The position numbers and the translations under genes were made by a program. Below the pieces are notes generated by a model. That model made no database searches. It saw nothing but the letters and a program-made list of their open reading frames with translations, and was not told the DNA's origin. DNA of 64,000 bases, taken from contig NZ_JSYM01000002.1 of assembly GCF_000812945.1 (NCBI RefSeq), positions 186,001-250,000 of the forward strand, read 5' to 3'. Positions 18,036 to 26,531 of this stretch are shown in pieces (position 1 is the stretch's first letter; the number at the start of each line of letters is the position of its first letter). This stretch comes from Flavobacterium sp. AED (lineage in GTDB: Bacteria; Bacteroidota; Bacteroidia; Flavobacteriales; Flavobacteriaceae).

Positions 18036-18061
18036 AAAAATAATTAAATAATATGTGTTTT

Positions 18062-19987
18062 TTATGATACTACTTCATCAAGATTCTTGTCAAAAGTTCT
18101 TTTTCCAAAAATAGCTTCTAAATCATCTTTGAATATTACTTCTTTTTCAATTAGAATATCTGCAAGCTGATTCAATTTATCTTTATTTTCTTCTAGTATT
18201 TCTATCGCTCTTTGGTATTGGCTTTCAATTAGTAATGAAATTTCTTCATCAATAACTCTAGCCGTTTCCTCAGAATACGGTTTTGAAAAACTATACTCAC
18301 TTTGTCCAGTTGAATCATAATAGGTAACATTACCAATTTTTTCATTCAAGCCATAAATAGTGACCATGGCACGAGCTTGTTTAGTTACTTTTTCTAAATC
18401 GCTTAATGCACCAGTAGAAATTCTGTTAAAAGTTACTTTTTCAGCTGCTCTACCACCCATAGTTGCGCACATTTCGTCAAGCATTTGGTCTGGACGAACA
18501 ATTAGTCGCTCTTCTGGTAAATACCATGCCGCACCTAAACTTTGTCCTCTAGGTACAATAGTTACTTTAATTAACGGTGCTGCGTGTTCCAGCATCCAAC
18601 TTACTGTAGCGTGACCTGCTTCATGAATAGCAATTGCTTTCTTTTCTTCTGGAGTTACAATCTTATTTTTCTTCTCAAGACCACCTACAATTCTATCAAC
18701 GGCATCTAGAAAATCTTGCTTGTCAACTGCAGTTTTGTTATTTCTTGCAGCAATTAATGCAGCTTCATTACAAACATTAGCAATATCTGCACCTGAAAAA
18801 CCAGGAGTTTGTTTTGCTAAAAAGTCAGTATCTAATCCTTCTATCTTTTTTAAAGGGGCTAAGTGTACTTTGAAAATCTCAGCACGCTCACGAATATCTG
18901 GTAAGTCTACAAAAATTTGTCTGTCAAAACGGCCTGCACGCATCAATGCTTTGTCTAGAACATCAGCTCTATTTGTTGCAGCCAATACAATTACATTCGA
19001 ATTGGTTCCAAAACCATCCATTTCAGTTAGTAATTGATTCAGCGTGTTTTCACGTTCGTCATTACCACCGGACATATTGCTTTTTCCTCTTGCTCTACCT
19101 ACAGCATCAATCTCATCAATAAAAATGATTGCCGGAGATTTTTCTTTGGCTTGTTTGAATAAATCACGTACACGTGAAGCACCTACACCTACAAACATTT
19201 CCACAAAATCAGAACCTGATAAAGAGAAAAATGGAACTTGAGCTTCACCTGCAACGGCTTTTGCTAACAATGTTTTTCCTGTTCCGGGAGGCCCTACCAG
19301 TAAAGCTCCTTTAGGGATTTTACCTCCAAGATTGGTGTACTTTTCAGGGTTTTTCAAGAATTCTACAATTTCTTGTATTTCTTCTTTTGCTCCTTCAAGA
19401 CCAGCAACATCCTTGAATGTCGTTTTTATATCTGTTTTTTCGTCAAAAAGTTTTGCTTTTGATTTTCCAATATTGAAAATTTGTCCACCGCCGCCACCGC
19501 CGCCACCTGACATTTTTCTCATGATAAAAATCCAAACCCCTATAATGATGATGATTGGCAATAAACTGATTAAAATATCCGACCAATTGTTTTTTGGCAA
19601 GAAATTAAAATCTTTCAATTTTCCTTCAACAACCGCTTTTTCAAGTTTAGTTTGAAATATTTGATCATTACCAATATCGAATGAATAATGAGGACCTTTG
19701 TTAGGTCTGTCAAAAACATCTTTGGCAACTTTTTTATTTGCAGGATCTTTCAAAGCTGCTGCGTTAAGATATACTTCAGCCTCCGTTTTATTGTAAACGA
19801 TAACTTTTTCAATTTGACCTTTCTCTAAATAATTATTAAATTTAGAAGAAGTTAATTGTGCTGGTTCATTAAGACTTGAACCTCCGGTTATGAAACTTAT
19901 AAACAAGAAAATTAAAAGGATTGCTGTGTAAATTAACCAAGGACTTATTTTAAATTTATTCGAATTTGGATTATTATCTTTAGCCAT
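18062..19987 (-). CDS. ftsH: ATP-dependent zinc metalloprotease FtsH
   Basis: This membrane AAA+ protease degrades misfolded membrane proteins and selected cytoplasmic ones. Two transmembrane helices (about residues 15-35 and 137-157) flank a periplasmic domain. An eight-glycine run follows the second helix. Walker A is GPPGTGKT (about residue 232), Walker B FIDEID (about 284), the second region of homology lies near [14 protein letters not shown], and the zinc site is HEAGH (about 454). The length of 641 is normal. It follows rsfS by 15 bp, which is the Bacteroidetes order. Confidence 0.98.
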   Translation of the reverse strand: MAKDNNPNSNKFKISPWLIYTAILLIFLFISFITGGSSLNEPAQLTSSKFNNYLEKGQIEKVIVYNKTEAEVYLNAAALKDPANKKVAKDVFDRPNKGPHYSFDIGNDQIFQTKLEKAVVEGKLKDFNFLPKNNWSDILISLLPIIIIIGVWIFIMRKMSGGGGGGGGQIFNIGKSKAKLFDEKTDIKTTFKDVAGLEGAKEEIQEIVEFLKNPEKYTNLGGKIPKGALLVGPPGTGKTLLAKAVAGEAQVPFFSLSGSDFVEMFVGVGASRVRDLFKQAKEKSPAIIFIDEIDAVGRARGKSNMSGGNDERENTLNQLLTEMDGFGTNSNVIVLAATNRADVLDKALMRAGRFDRQIFVDLPDIRERAEIFKVHLAPLKKIEGLDTDFLAKQTPGFSGADIANVCNEAALIAARNNKTAVDKQDFLDAVDRIVGGLEKKNKIVTPEEKKAIAIHEAGHATVSWMLEHAAPLIKVTIVPRGQSLGAAWYLPEERLIVRPDQMLDEMCATMGGRAAEKVTFNRISTGALSDLEKVTKQARAMVTIYGLNEKIGNVTYYDSTGQSEYSFSKPYSEETARVIDEEISLLIESQYQRAIEILEENKDKLNQLADILIEKEVIFKDDLEAIFGKRTFDKNLDEVVS

Positions 19988-20002
19988 TAGAAGTGTGTTT
20001 CT

Positions 20003-20374
20003 TTAGTATTTGTTTTCAATTGTAGTGATTTTTGCATCACCCCAAAGACTCTCAATGTTGTAATATTCTCGGATGTGTTTTTGGAAAACATGCACAACAA
20101 TATTTACATAATCCATAAGAACCCATTCTGCATTATCAGTTCCTTCAACATGCCAAGGCTTGTCTTTTAATTCTTTTGAAACTGTTTTTTGGATTGAGTT
20201 GACTATGGCGTTAACTTGTGTGTTTGAATTTCCATTGCAGATGATAAAATAGTCACAAACTGCAGTGTCTATTTCTCTTAAATCAAGAATATCGATATCA
20301 TTTCCTTTTACTTCTTCTATTCCTTTAATGATGTTCGCTAATAGCACGTCATTATTTATAGTCTTTTTCGCCAT
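20003..20374 (-). CDS. rsfS: Ribosome silencing factor RsfS
   Basis: The 123-residue protein carries the RsfS/Iojap pattern: VKGNDIDILDLREIDTAVCDYFIICNGNSNTQV, then KPWHVEGTDNAEWVLMDYVNIVVHVFQKHIREYYNIESLWGDA. It binds ribosomal protein L14 and blocks subunit joining during starvation. It is divergent from birA and immediately upstream of ftsH. A weak -7 element, TAACTTTA, lies at 20399-20406 on the minus strand. Confidence 0.95.
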   Translation of the reverse strand: MAKKTINNDVLLANIIKGIEEVKGNDIDILDLREIDTAVCDYFIICNGNSNTQVNAIVNSIQKTVSKELKDKPWHVEGTDNAEWVLMDYVNIVVHVFQKHIREYYNIESLWGDAKITTIENKY

Positions 20375-20394
20375 GAATTATTTTTATATATAAG

Positions 20395-20428
20395 TTTGTA
20401 AAGTTACCATTTTTTGTGATTATTTTTG
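20395..20428 (+). promoter_or_regulatory. Promoter of birA
   Basis: TTTG (20395-20398), 22 bp, then TATTTTTG (20421-20428), a full match to TAnnTTTG. It overlaps the opposite-strand rsfS promoter. Confidence 0.55.
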
Positions 20429-20471
20429 AACCTTAACATAATATTAAATTCTGTTTCACAAAAAAACGTAT

Positions 20472-21200
20472 ATGAAAGTAATCAAACTCGATGCCATAGA
20501 TTCTACAAATGAATTCCTCAAAGGGTTATCGAACAAACAGGAACAGGAAAACTTTACCGTTGTTACTGCTGAAAGCCAAACCAAAGGTAAGGGGCAAATG
20601 GGAGCTGTTTGGACTTCTGAGCCTAGTAAAAACTTAATAATGAGTGTTTTAGTTAAGGGTTTTTTATCGGATATTTGTCAGATATACAACCTAAATATTG
20701 CAGTTTCTCTTGCTGTTATTTCCGTTTTAGAATCCTATAAGATTCCCGATCTTAGTATAAAATGGCCAAACGACATAATGTCATACAATAAAAAAATAGG
20801 TGGCATTTTGATAGAAAACAGCATCAAAAGTGACGGAACGATTATTTCTATAATAGGTTTAGGTTTAAATGTAAATCAAACTGATTTTGAAACTTTGCCT
20901 AAAGCATCATCATTAGCGGTTATTTGTAATAAACAATTTGATAAGGAGGAATTGCTTTTTTCTATTATGGATAAAATAGAATATAATGTAAAATCATGGG
21001 AACAACACTCTGAAATATTATGGTCAGATTATACCAATAAATTATTTAAAAAAGGCGTTCCTATGCCTTTTTCAGATCAGAATAATCAAAATTTCATGGG
21101 GATTATTCAAGGAGTTTCTTCTTTTGGAAAACTTGAGGTTCTTTTGGAAGATGACCGTATTTCAGAATTTGACATCAAAGAAATTCAAATGCTGTATTAA
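20472..21200 (+). CDS. birA: Biotin--[acetyl-CoA-carboxylase] ligase
   Basis: The enzyme activates biotin with ATP and attaches it to the biotin carboxyl carrier protein. The 242-residue protein shows AIDSTNEFLK, the adenylate loop SQTKGKGQMGAVWTSEPSKNL, the lysine motif IKWPNDI and KKIGGILIEN. There is no N-terminal helix-turn-helix domain, so it is a monofunctional class I ligase without repressor activity. It reads away from rsfS and is a single-gene unit. Confidence 0.95.
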   Translation: MKVIKLDAIDSTNEFLKGLSNKQEQENFTVVTAESQTKGKGQMGAVWTSEPSKNLIMSVLVKGFLSDICQIYNLNIAVSLAVISVLESYKIPDLSIKWPNDIMSYNKKIGGILIENSIKSDGTIISIIGLGLNVNQTDFETLPKASSLAVICNKQFDKEELLFSIMDKIEYNVKSWEQHSEILWSDYTNKLFKKGVPMPFSDQNNQNFMGIIQGVSSFGKLEVLLEDDRISEFDIKEIQMLY

Positions 21201-21247
21201 TTTTTGACAGCACTAAATACGATAGATCTTGAAGAATTAAACAAAAA

Positions 21248-21273
21248 AACCTTTCAGTTTGCACTAAAAGGTT
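21248..21273 (-). terminator. Terminator of the SRPBCC gene
   Basis: AACCTTT (21248-21254) pairs with AAAGGTT (21267-21273); a seven-base T run follows on the minus strand. It may also serve birA. Confidence 0.6.
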
Positions 21274-21297
21274 CTTGTATATTTTGAAATTAGGTTT

Positions 21298-21690
21298 TTA
21301 TAATTTTGCCATATTGGTAGCTAATGTTTCGATAAATTTTCCAATAGGACCTTTTATCATCATAGCCATCATGGGATTAAAATCTCCTTCAAAATCAAGT
21401 TGTACATCACTTGAATTATCAGAAACAGAACCAATATTAGCTATTAAAGTAAATGGAAGTTTATCACTGGCAGCACCCAATACAATTTTATTTGGTGCTA
21501 CTTTTTCTTTCATTTTCAATTTTATTTCCGGCATCCCTTTCAATCCAAAAATGAATGCATCGTCACCAATAACTTCAAATTTAGCAATAGTTTCCGGCAT
21601 TAATTTTTCGAAATTTTTTACATCGCTCAATAAATCAAATAATTCTTGAGCAGATTTAGGAACAGTAACTTTTGGACTTTGTAAGTTCAT
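21298..21690 (-). CDS. SRPBCC (START/Bet v1-like) family protein
   Basis: The 130-residue protein fits the small SRPBCC fold: KVTVPKSAQELFDLLSDVKNFEKLMPE at the start (the common opening strand and helices), then alternating strands and a final long helix GPIGKFIETLATNMAKL. These proteins bind hydrophobic ligands in a deep cavity; the ligand is unknown. It is cytoplasmic, with no signal peptide. It lies 29 bp after pyrE on the same strand, so they are probably cotranscribed. Confidence 0.82.
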   Translation of the reverse strand: MNLQSPKVTVPKSAQELFDLLSDVKNFEKLMPETIAKFEVIGDDAFIFGLKGMPEIKLKMKEKVAPNKIVLGAASDKLPFTLIANIGSVSDNSSDVQLDFEGDFNPMMAMMIKGPIGKFIETLATNMAKL

Positions 21691-21719
21691 AGTTTAGCGG
21701 ATTGTGTTTTTTAAATTTT

Positions 21720-22367
21720 TTAAACTTCAATATTCCAAGTTGATGGACTCACGTTCCACTCTCTCAAGGTTTGCTCTTCTTCCTCGGTAATATATTTTTT
21801 GGCAACAGCCAAATTTAATAAATTCGTATAATTACTAAGGGTAAACAAATCAATATTTGCATCTTTGAAATTCTGGTCAGCAACATCAAAACCATAGGTG
21901 AAAATGGCTGCCATACCTTTTATGTTAGCTCCTGCTGCACGCAAAGCTTCAACGGCAAGTAAACTACTGTTTCCAGTACTGATCAAATCTTCTACAACGA
22001 CAACATTTTGTCCTTTTTGTAAAAAACCTTCCACTTGGTTTAATCTTCCGTGTTTTTTTGCTTCTGGGCGAACATATACAAATGGTAACCCTAAACTTTC
22101 GGCAACGAGCATTCCAATTCCTATAGCTCCTGTGGCAACTCCGGCAATAACATCTGGTTTGCCAAATTGTTTTTCAATATTTTTGGCAAACTCATCCCGA
22201 ACATAATTTCTTATGGCTGGAAATGAGAGTATTAATCGGTTATCACAGTAAATAGGAGATTTCCATCCGGAAGCCCATGTAAAAGGATTTCCTGGATTCA
22301 ATTTAATTGCATTTATTTGCAAAAGCAATTCGGCTGTTTTTTCGGCTGTATCTTTATTAAAAATCAT
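21720..22367 (-). CDS. pyrE: Orotate phosphoribosyltransferase
   Basis: The enzyme joins orotate to PRPP to give OMP in pyrimidine synthesis. The 215-residue protein has TWASGWKSPIYCDNRL near the start, GVATGAIGIGMLVAE, FVYVRPEAKKHG and the PRPP-binding motif NVVVVEDLISTGNSSL. I chose the ATG at 22367 because TACATTTG sits exactly 4 nt before it, predicting a leaderless transcript; a longer start at 22400 would place the promoter inside the gene. The gene is divergent from the NUDIX gene with 7 bp between starts. Confidence 0.95.
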   Translation of the reverse strand: MIFNKDTAEKTAELLLQINAIKLNPGNPFTWASGWKSPIYCDNRLILSFPAIRNYVRDEFAKNIEKQFGKPDVIAGVATGAIGIGMLVAESLGLPFVYVRPEAKKHGRLNQVEGFLQKGQNVVVVEDLISTGNSSLLAVEALRAAGANIKGMAAIFTYGFDVADQNFKDANIDLFTLSNYTNLLNLAVAKKYITEEEEQTLREWNVSPSTWNIEV

Positions 22368-22371
22368 AGTA

Positions 22372-22400
22372 CAAATGTATAAAGTTTTTGTTAACGACAA
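22372..22400 (-). promoter_or_regulatory. Promoter of pyrE, overlapping the NUDIX start codon
   Basis: Minus strand: TTG at 22400-22398, spacer of 18 bp, TACATTTG at 22379-22372, then 4 nt to the pyrE ATG. The -7 element covers the ATG of the divergent NUDIX gene (22375-22377). Confidence 0.7.
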
Positions 22401-22980
22401 ACCACTTTTTTTGACAAATCACATCTCTAAGGAGACTGATTTTCAACTTTTTTTATTAGAAAGTATTGACATAGAGCAACTTATAGTAAAAATATTTCAA
22501 AATAAAATTCAAAAAGCCTACTTATATCATCCTGATGAAAAGGAGATTATGAAGACTTTGAAAGCAAAAATCCCTGTAAATAAAGCGGGAGGAGGCTTAG
22601 TATACAATAAAAAAGGCGAAGTTTTATTCATTTTCAGAAACGGAAAATGGGATTTACCTAAAGGGGGAATCGAAAAAGGAGAAGAAATTGAAGCCACAGC
22701 CATGCGAGAAGTAGAGGAGGAGACTGGCGTAAACGGTCTAACAATATCTCACAAACTTCAAAAAACCTACCACGTTTTTAAAAGAAATGGAAAGTATAAA
22801 TTGAAAATCACGCATTGGTTCGAAATGCAATCTGATTTTGAAGGCACTCCTCAAGGACAATTAGAAGAAGGAATCGAAAAAGTGGCTTGGATGAATCCAG
22901 AACAAATTAAGGAGGCTTTAAAAAATTCCTATGAGAATATTAAGTTATTGTTTGAAGAAGAAAAAAGTCTTCATTCATAA
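22375..22980 (+). CDS. NUDIX hydrolase
   Basis: The 201-residue protein has a NUDIX box GGIEKGEEIEATAMREVEEE followed by TGV, the metal-binding signature that hydrolyses nucleoside diphosphates linked to another group. The first 70 residues form an extra domain seen in Bacteroidetes NUDIX proteins and end before GGGLVYNKKGEVLFIFRNGKWDLPKGG. The substrate is not readable. It reads away from pyrE and its start codon is inside the pyrE promoter. A possible -7 element, TATCTTTA, lies at 22349-22356, inside pyrE. Confidence 0.92.
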   Translation: MYKVFVNDKPLFLTNHISKETDFQLFLLESIDIEQLIVKIFQNKIQKAYLYHPDEKEIMKTLKAKIPVNKAGGGLVYNKKGEVLFIFRNGKWDLPKGGIEKGEEIEATAMREVEEETGVNGLTISHKLQKTYHVFKRNGKYKLKITHWFEMQSDFEGTPQGQLEEGIEKVAWMNPEQIKEALKNSYENIKLLFEEEKSLHS

Positions 22981-22990
22981 ATTAATGCCA

Positions 22991-23110
22991 TTTTGGGCGT
23001 GCCACCAGTAATAAAAAGGGGCTAATCATCGTAATGCTGATTAGCCCCTTTTTTTACTGCTGCCAGGCTATCCGCAGCACATGGTGCTTAGCTGCTATCC
23101 TTCACGCGGG
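22991..23110 (-). repeat. Variable-stem hairpin repeat, copy 5 (type II, long)
   Basis: Read on the minus strand it opens with GCGTG (23107-23103) then AAGGATAGCAGC, and closes with CACGC (23001-22997); these ends are complementary. The second half holds a near-perfect 22-bp hairpin (23006-23028 with 23038-23059, core GGGGCTAATCA) that also looks like a terminator for the NUDIX gene. It aligns with copy 4 at its ends and in GGATAG-type core motifs. Confidence 0.65.
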
Positions 23111-23324
23111 AGCAGTGTTCTGATGACAGTTTTCAGTCCCGACGCTTCGGGATCAGTTTGTAGCTGTAATCTACAAAGTACTTTATGTTATAAATTTTGT
23201 TTTTTTGTTTTACTTCTTTATCAAATTAGTTCATAAAACCGCTTCTGAAACTCTGGGATTCTCTTCTGCCAAACTGTTCACAAACAACTGAATACTAAAA
23301 ACTAAATATTTTTTACTTTAGTAT

Positions 23325-23344
23325 GGACAGTTCGCGAACTGTCC
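23325..23344. promoter_or_regulatory. Perfect 20-bp palindrome upstream of the helicase gene
   Basis: GGACAGTTCG followed directly by CGAACTGTCC, perfectly symmetric. Its centre is about 36 bp before the predicted transcript start, an operator or activator position. Confidence 0.55.
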
Positions 23345-23358
23345 CTTCATTTTTTAAT

Positions 23359-23366
23359 TACCTTTG
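23359..23366 (+). promoter_or_regulatory. -7 element of the helicase gene
   Basis: TACCTTTG matches TAnnTTTG and is followed by exactly 4 nt and the ATG at 23371, predicting a leaderless mRNA. Confidence 0.6.
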
Positions 23367-23370
23367 CAAA

Positions 23371-24717
23371 ATGAATAAGAAACACCATTCCAACAATATA
23401 CTTTTGAATTTAGGCATCGAAAGCCTGAATGAAATGCAGGAAGTAGCGCAAGATGCTATCCTGAATGATAATAATGTTTTATTGCTTTCTCCAACAGGTT
23501 CTGGTAAAACCCTGGCTTTTTTGTTGCCTGTTTTAGAAATGTTACAACCCGAAATTCAATCGGTTCAATGTTTAATTCTGGTTCCATCTCGTGAATTAGG
23601 TTTGCAAATTGAACAAGTTTGGAAAAAAATGGGAACTGATTATAAAGTAAATGTGTGCTACGGCGGACATTCCATTGATACCGAAATTAAGAATTTAAGC
23701 AATCCACCAGCAGTTTTAATAGGAACGCCAGGAAGAATTGCTGACCATATCGACAGAGGAACTTTTCGTGTGGATAAAATCCAAACGTTGATTCTGGATG
23801 AATTTGACAAATCATTGCAATTGGGTTTCCATGAGCAAATGTCATTTATCATAGGAAAACTAACCAAATTGAATAAACGTGTTTTGGTTTCTGCAACTTC
23901 AGATATTGAGATTCCAAGATATACAAGAGTTGTAAACCCAACAATTTTGGACTTTATTCCAGAAAACGTAGAAGAAACGAATCTTTCCATGAAAATGGTT
24001 ATTTCTAAAGAAAAAGACAAAATAGGCAGTTTGTTTAATTTGATTTGTTCGTTGAAATCCCAATCGGCAATTGTTTTTTGTAACCATCGTGATGCTGCAG
24101 AACGCATTAGCGATACGTTGAACGAAAAAGGAATCTACGCCACGTATTATCATGGCGGAATGGATCAGGATGAAAGAGAACGCGCTTTAATCCAGTTTAG
24201 AAACGGAAGTGTAAGCTATTTAATCACAACTGATTTAGCCGCTCGTGGACTTGATATCCCCGAAATGAATCACGTAATTCATTATCATTTGCCATCCAAA
24301 GAAGATGAATTCACCCATAGAAACGGTCGTACAGCACGTATGTTGGCTTCTGGAACGGCGTATATCATTGCTCATGAAAGTGAGAAAAAAATGGATTACA
24401 TCGATTATGGTATGGAAGCTTTGAAAATCGAAAATTCGACTTCATTGCCAAAACCACCAGAATTCCAAACTATTTACATCAGTGGCGGAAAGAAAAATAA
24501 ATTAAATAAAATTGACATCGTAGGTTTCTTTTCTCAAAAAGGGAAATTAGAAAAAGGCGATTTAGGATTGATTGAAGTGAAAGATTTTATCTCTTTTGCG
24601 GCTGTGAAATTCAATAAAGTAAAAGATTTACTGCACGCCATTAAAGACGAAAAAATGAAAGGCAAGAAATTTAAAATTGAAGTTGCCAGAAAAGTGATTA
24701 AGAAAGAAGAGGAGTAG
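23371..24717 (+). CDS. DEAD-box ATP-dependent RNA helicase, DbpA-like
   Basis: The 448-residue protein carries the helicase motifs LSPTGSGKTLAF (I), VPSRELGLQ (Ia), GTPGRI (Ib), LDEFDK (II, a DEFD variant), VSATSD (III), TTDLAARGLDIPE (V) and HRNGRTARM (VI). The C-terminal 75 residues (KKNKLNKIDIVGFFSQKG onward) look like the DbpA RNA-binding domain, which directs such helicases to 23S rRNA, so a ribosome-assembly role is likely. The start at 23371 is preferred over 23323 because the -7 element and the palindrome lie between them. Confidence 0.92.
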   Translation: MNKKHHSNNILLNLGIESLNEMQEVAQDAILNDNNVLLLSPTGSGKTLAFLLPVLEMLQPEIQSVQCLILVPSRELGLQIEQVWKKMGTDYKVNVCYGGHSIDTEIKNLSNPPAVLIGTPGRIADHIDRGTFRVDKIQTLILDEFDKSLQLGFHEQMSFIIGKLTKLNKRVLVSATSDIEIPRYTRVVNPTILDFIPENVEETNLSMKMVISKEKDKIGSLFNLICSLKSQSAIVFCNHRDAAERISDTLNEKGIYATYYHGGMDQDERERALIQFRNGSVSYLITTDLAARGLDIPEMNHVIHYHLPSKEDEFTHRNGRTARMLASGTAYIIAHESEKKMDYIDYGMEALKIENSTSLPKPPEFQTIYISGGKKNKLNKIDIVGFFSQKGKLEKGDLGLIEVKDFISFAAVKFNKVKDLLHAIKDEKMKGKKFKIEVARKVIKKEEE

Positions 24718-24755
24718 ATTTCAGATTAAGAATGTTAAACATCTCCCTAAATTAT

Positions 24756-24795
24756 AAAACAAAAACGTCTTGATTTCTCAGGACGTTTTTGTTTT
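24756..24795. terminator. Bidirectional terminator after the helicase gene
   Basis: A perfect 14-bp stem (24756-24769 with 24782-24795, loop of 12), core AACGTC, with A and T runs outside, serves both convergent genes. Confidence 0.85.
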
Positions 24796-24810
24796 TCTGC
24801 AAACTGCAAA

Positions 24811-25389
24811 CTATATCTTCTTCACGTATTGTGTAATGATTACAATCTGCTGACCATCCACTTTTCCTTCAATATATTCTGCATTTTCGTGGTCCAGTCT
24901 AATGTTGCGAACTGCTGTTCCTTGTTTAGCAACCATGCTTGAACCTTTTACTTTCAAATCTTTGATTAAAACTACTGAATCTCCATGTTCCAGGATTACT
25001 CCATTACTATCACGGTGAATCACTTTATTTTCATCATCTTCACCTTCACCTGTTGCTTGAGCCCAAGCTAAAGTATCCTCGTCTAAATACATTTGGTCCA
25101 ATAATTCTTGAGGCCAACCTGCCGAACGAAGACGACTTAACATTCTCCATGCTACAACTTGTACTGGAATATGCTCACTCCACATACTGTCATTTAAGCA
25201 TCTCCAATGGTTTAAATCTACATTATCTGGATTTTCAATTTGATCAATACAGGTACTACAAGCTAAAATACTTTCATCAATTCCACCTTTTTTGGTAGGT
25301 AATACTTGATATACTTTTAGGTTTTCTGTTGCACCACAAAGTTCACATTTCGATCCGCTGCGTTTATTTAATTCTCTTTCTATACTCAT
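24811..25389 (-). CDS. PhnA-like zinc-ribbon protein
   Basis: The 192-residue protein has a zinc-binding N-terminus (CELCGATENLKVY then ACSTCIDQI) and a C-terminal domain DSNGVILEHGDSVVLIKDLKVKGSS, the PhnA/YjdM pattern. The name 'alkylphosphonate utilisation' is historical and not proof of that role; no phn genes are near. It is cytoplasmic. It shares a terminator with the convergent helicase gene. The region between (24718-24810) holds nothing else. Confidence 0.85.
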   Translation of the reverse strand: MSIERELNKRSGSKCELCGATENLKVYQVLPTKKGGIDESILACSTCIDQIENPDNVDLNHWRCLNDSMWSEHIPVQVVAWRMLSRLRSAGWPQELLDQMYLDEDTLAWAQATGEGEDDENKVIHRDSNGVILEHGDSVVLIKDLKVKGSSMVAKQGTAVRNIRLDHENAEYIEGKVDGQQIVIITQYVKKI

Positions 25390-25469
25390 GTCTAATGGCT
25401 TTTATTTTTGGCAAAAATACGGCTAAATAGCGCTTTTCACAAATTTATATTTTTTACTTCAGTACCTAA

Positions 25470-25925
25470 CTATTTAACTCGAACTGCATCAGGTACAAGC
25501 ATTTCATATTGACCTCCATTGCGGATTACATCTCTCACAATACTGGAACTGATGTACGAAGTTCGTGCTGCAGTTAATAAAAATACGGTTTCTATTTTTG
25601 ATAAGCGGCGATTGGTGTGAGCAATAGCTTTTTCAAATTCGAAATCAGCGGGATTACGCAAGCCACGAAGTATAAAGTCGGCTTTTATTTTATGACACAA
25701 ATCAATCGTTAAACCTTCATAGGTAATCACCGAAACTTTAGGTTCGTTTTTGAATGTTTCTTCGATAAATCGTTTTCTTTCTTCGAGTGAAAACATGTAC
25801 TTCTTTTCGGCATTGACGCCAATAGCAATTACGATTTCATCAAATAAAGAAATGCTTCTTTTGATGATGTCTTCATGACCTAATGTGATGGGATCGAATG
25901 AACCCGGGAATATAGCTTTTCTCAT
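25470..25925 (-). CDS. coaD: Pantetheine-phosphate adenylyltransferase
   Basis: The enzyme catalyses the penultimate step of coenzyme A synthesis. The 151-residue protein has the nucleotidyltransferase motif FPGSFDPITLGHEDII (with the TxGH element), ADFILRGLRNPADFEFE and the C-terminal YISSSIVRDVIRNGGQYEMLVP. Its length is usual. Its ATG directly abuts the stop codon of the 25926 gene upstream, with no intervening bases, so ddl, the small membrane protein and coaD are likely one operon. Confidence 0.97.
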   Translation of the reverse strand: MRKAIFPGSFDPITLGHEDIIKRSISLFDEIVIAIGVNAEKKYMFSLEERKRFIEETFKNEPKVSVITYEGLTIDLCHKIKADFILRGLRNPADFEFEKAIAHTNRRLSKIETVFLLTAARTSYISSSIVRDVIRNGGQYEMLVPDAVRVK

Positions 25926-26528
25926 TTATTTTCTTATTATTGAGAAGATTTCATCTTTTTGATGAAGATCTAACAAATTTTTTTTTGAATAATTTACTTT
26001 TCTTGCGGTGTAATTTTCAGGTTTGTCGATTTCATCAACTTCGTATGGCATATAAGTATCGTAATCATTGTGAGTAGTATATATGCTATCACTAGTTACT
26101 TTGTCTATTCTCATAGTTGAATAATAACCGTTTGACAATTTTAAATTATAGATATCTCCTTCAATCGGACTTTTTATTAAAACACTAGTTTCATCTTTTT
26201 TATCAAAATAATTATTTATTATCAAAATAATAAATAATGCTAAAATAATTGAACCTAAAAACATCCAAATTGAACGGTCTAATTTTACATTTCTTAGTTT
26301 TAGTTGAATGTTTTCAGGTAAATCTTCATAGTTAAAGTTTTCTTTGCAATGACTACATTTGATATAAACAGATTTTCCAATTGGAAATAGGGGAATTAAA
26401 GTAATATGGGTATATCTTCTATAAATGCTAAAATATAAAGTGCTTTCGGTTTCACATTTAGGACATTTTTCATTTAAAATTGTTCCATTTTTTATATTTG
26501 AATCCCGAGTTCCAACTAAAACCATCAT
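25926..26528 (-). CDS. Zinc-ribbon membrane protein of unknown function
   Basis: The 200-residue protein begins with a zinc-ribbon-like pair of CxxC motifs (CPKCETESTLYFS and KCSHCKENF), then one transmembrane helix (about residues 85-107, MFLGSIILALFIILIINNYF) and an outer domain of about 90 residues. I do not recognise a named family beyond the ribbon. It starts MM at 26528 (or 26525). It lies between ddl and coaD, 3 bp after ddl, so it is part of that operon. Confidence 0.75.
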   Translation of the reverse strand: MMVLVGTRDSNIKNGTILNEKCPKCETESTLYFSIYRRYTHITLIPLFPIGKSVYIKCSHCKENFNYEDLPENIQLKLRNVKLDRSIWMFLGSIILALFIILIINNYFDKKDETSVLIKSPIEGDIYNLKLSNGYYSTMRIDKVTSDSIYTTHNDYDTYMPYEVDEIDKPENYTARKVNYSKKNLLDLHQKDEIFSIIRK

Positions 26529-26531
26529 AAA

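Larger units (their letters stand above)
22981..23370. other. Intergenic region between the NUDIX and helicase genes
   Basis: These 390 bp hold repeat copy 5, a small perfect hairpin TCCCGA-cgct-TCGGGA (23137-23152), a 20-bp palindrome (23325-23344) and the helicase -7 element. I see no gene. Confidence 0.7.

Noticed and set aside
19483..19510. GC-rich CCGCCGCCACC-type run, looked like a microsatellite
   Set aside because: On the coding strand it is the glycine run that follows the second membrane helix of FtsH, a normal feature of Bacteroidetes FtsH.
18720..19655. Several plus-strand frames opposite ftsH
   Set aside because: They mirror the conserved AAA+ motifs in reverse and have no independent support.
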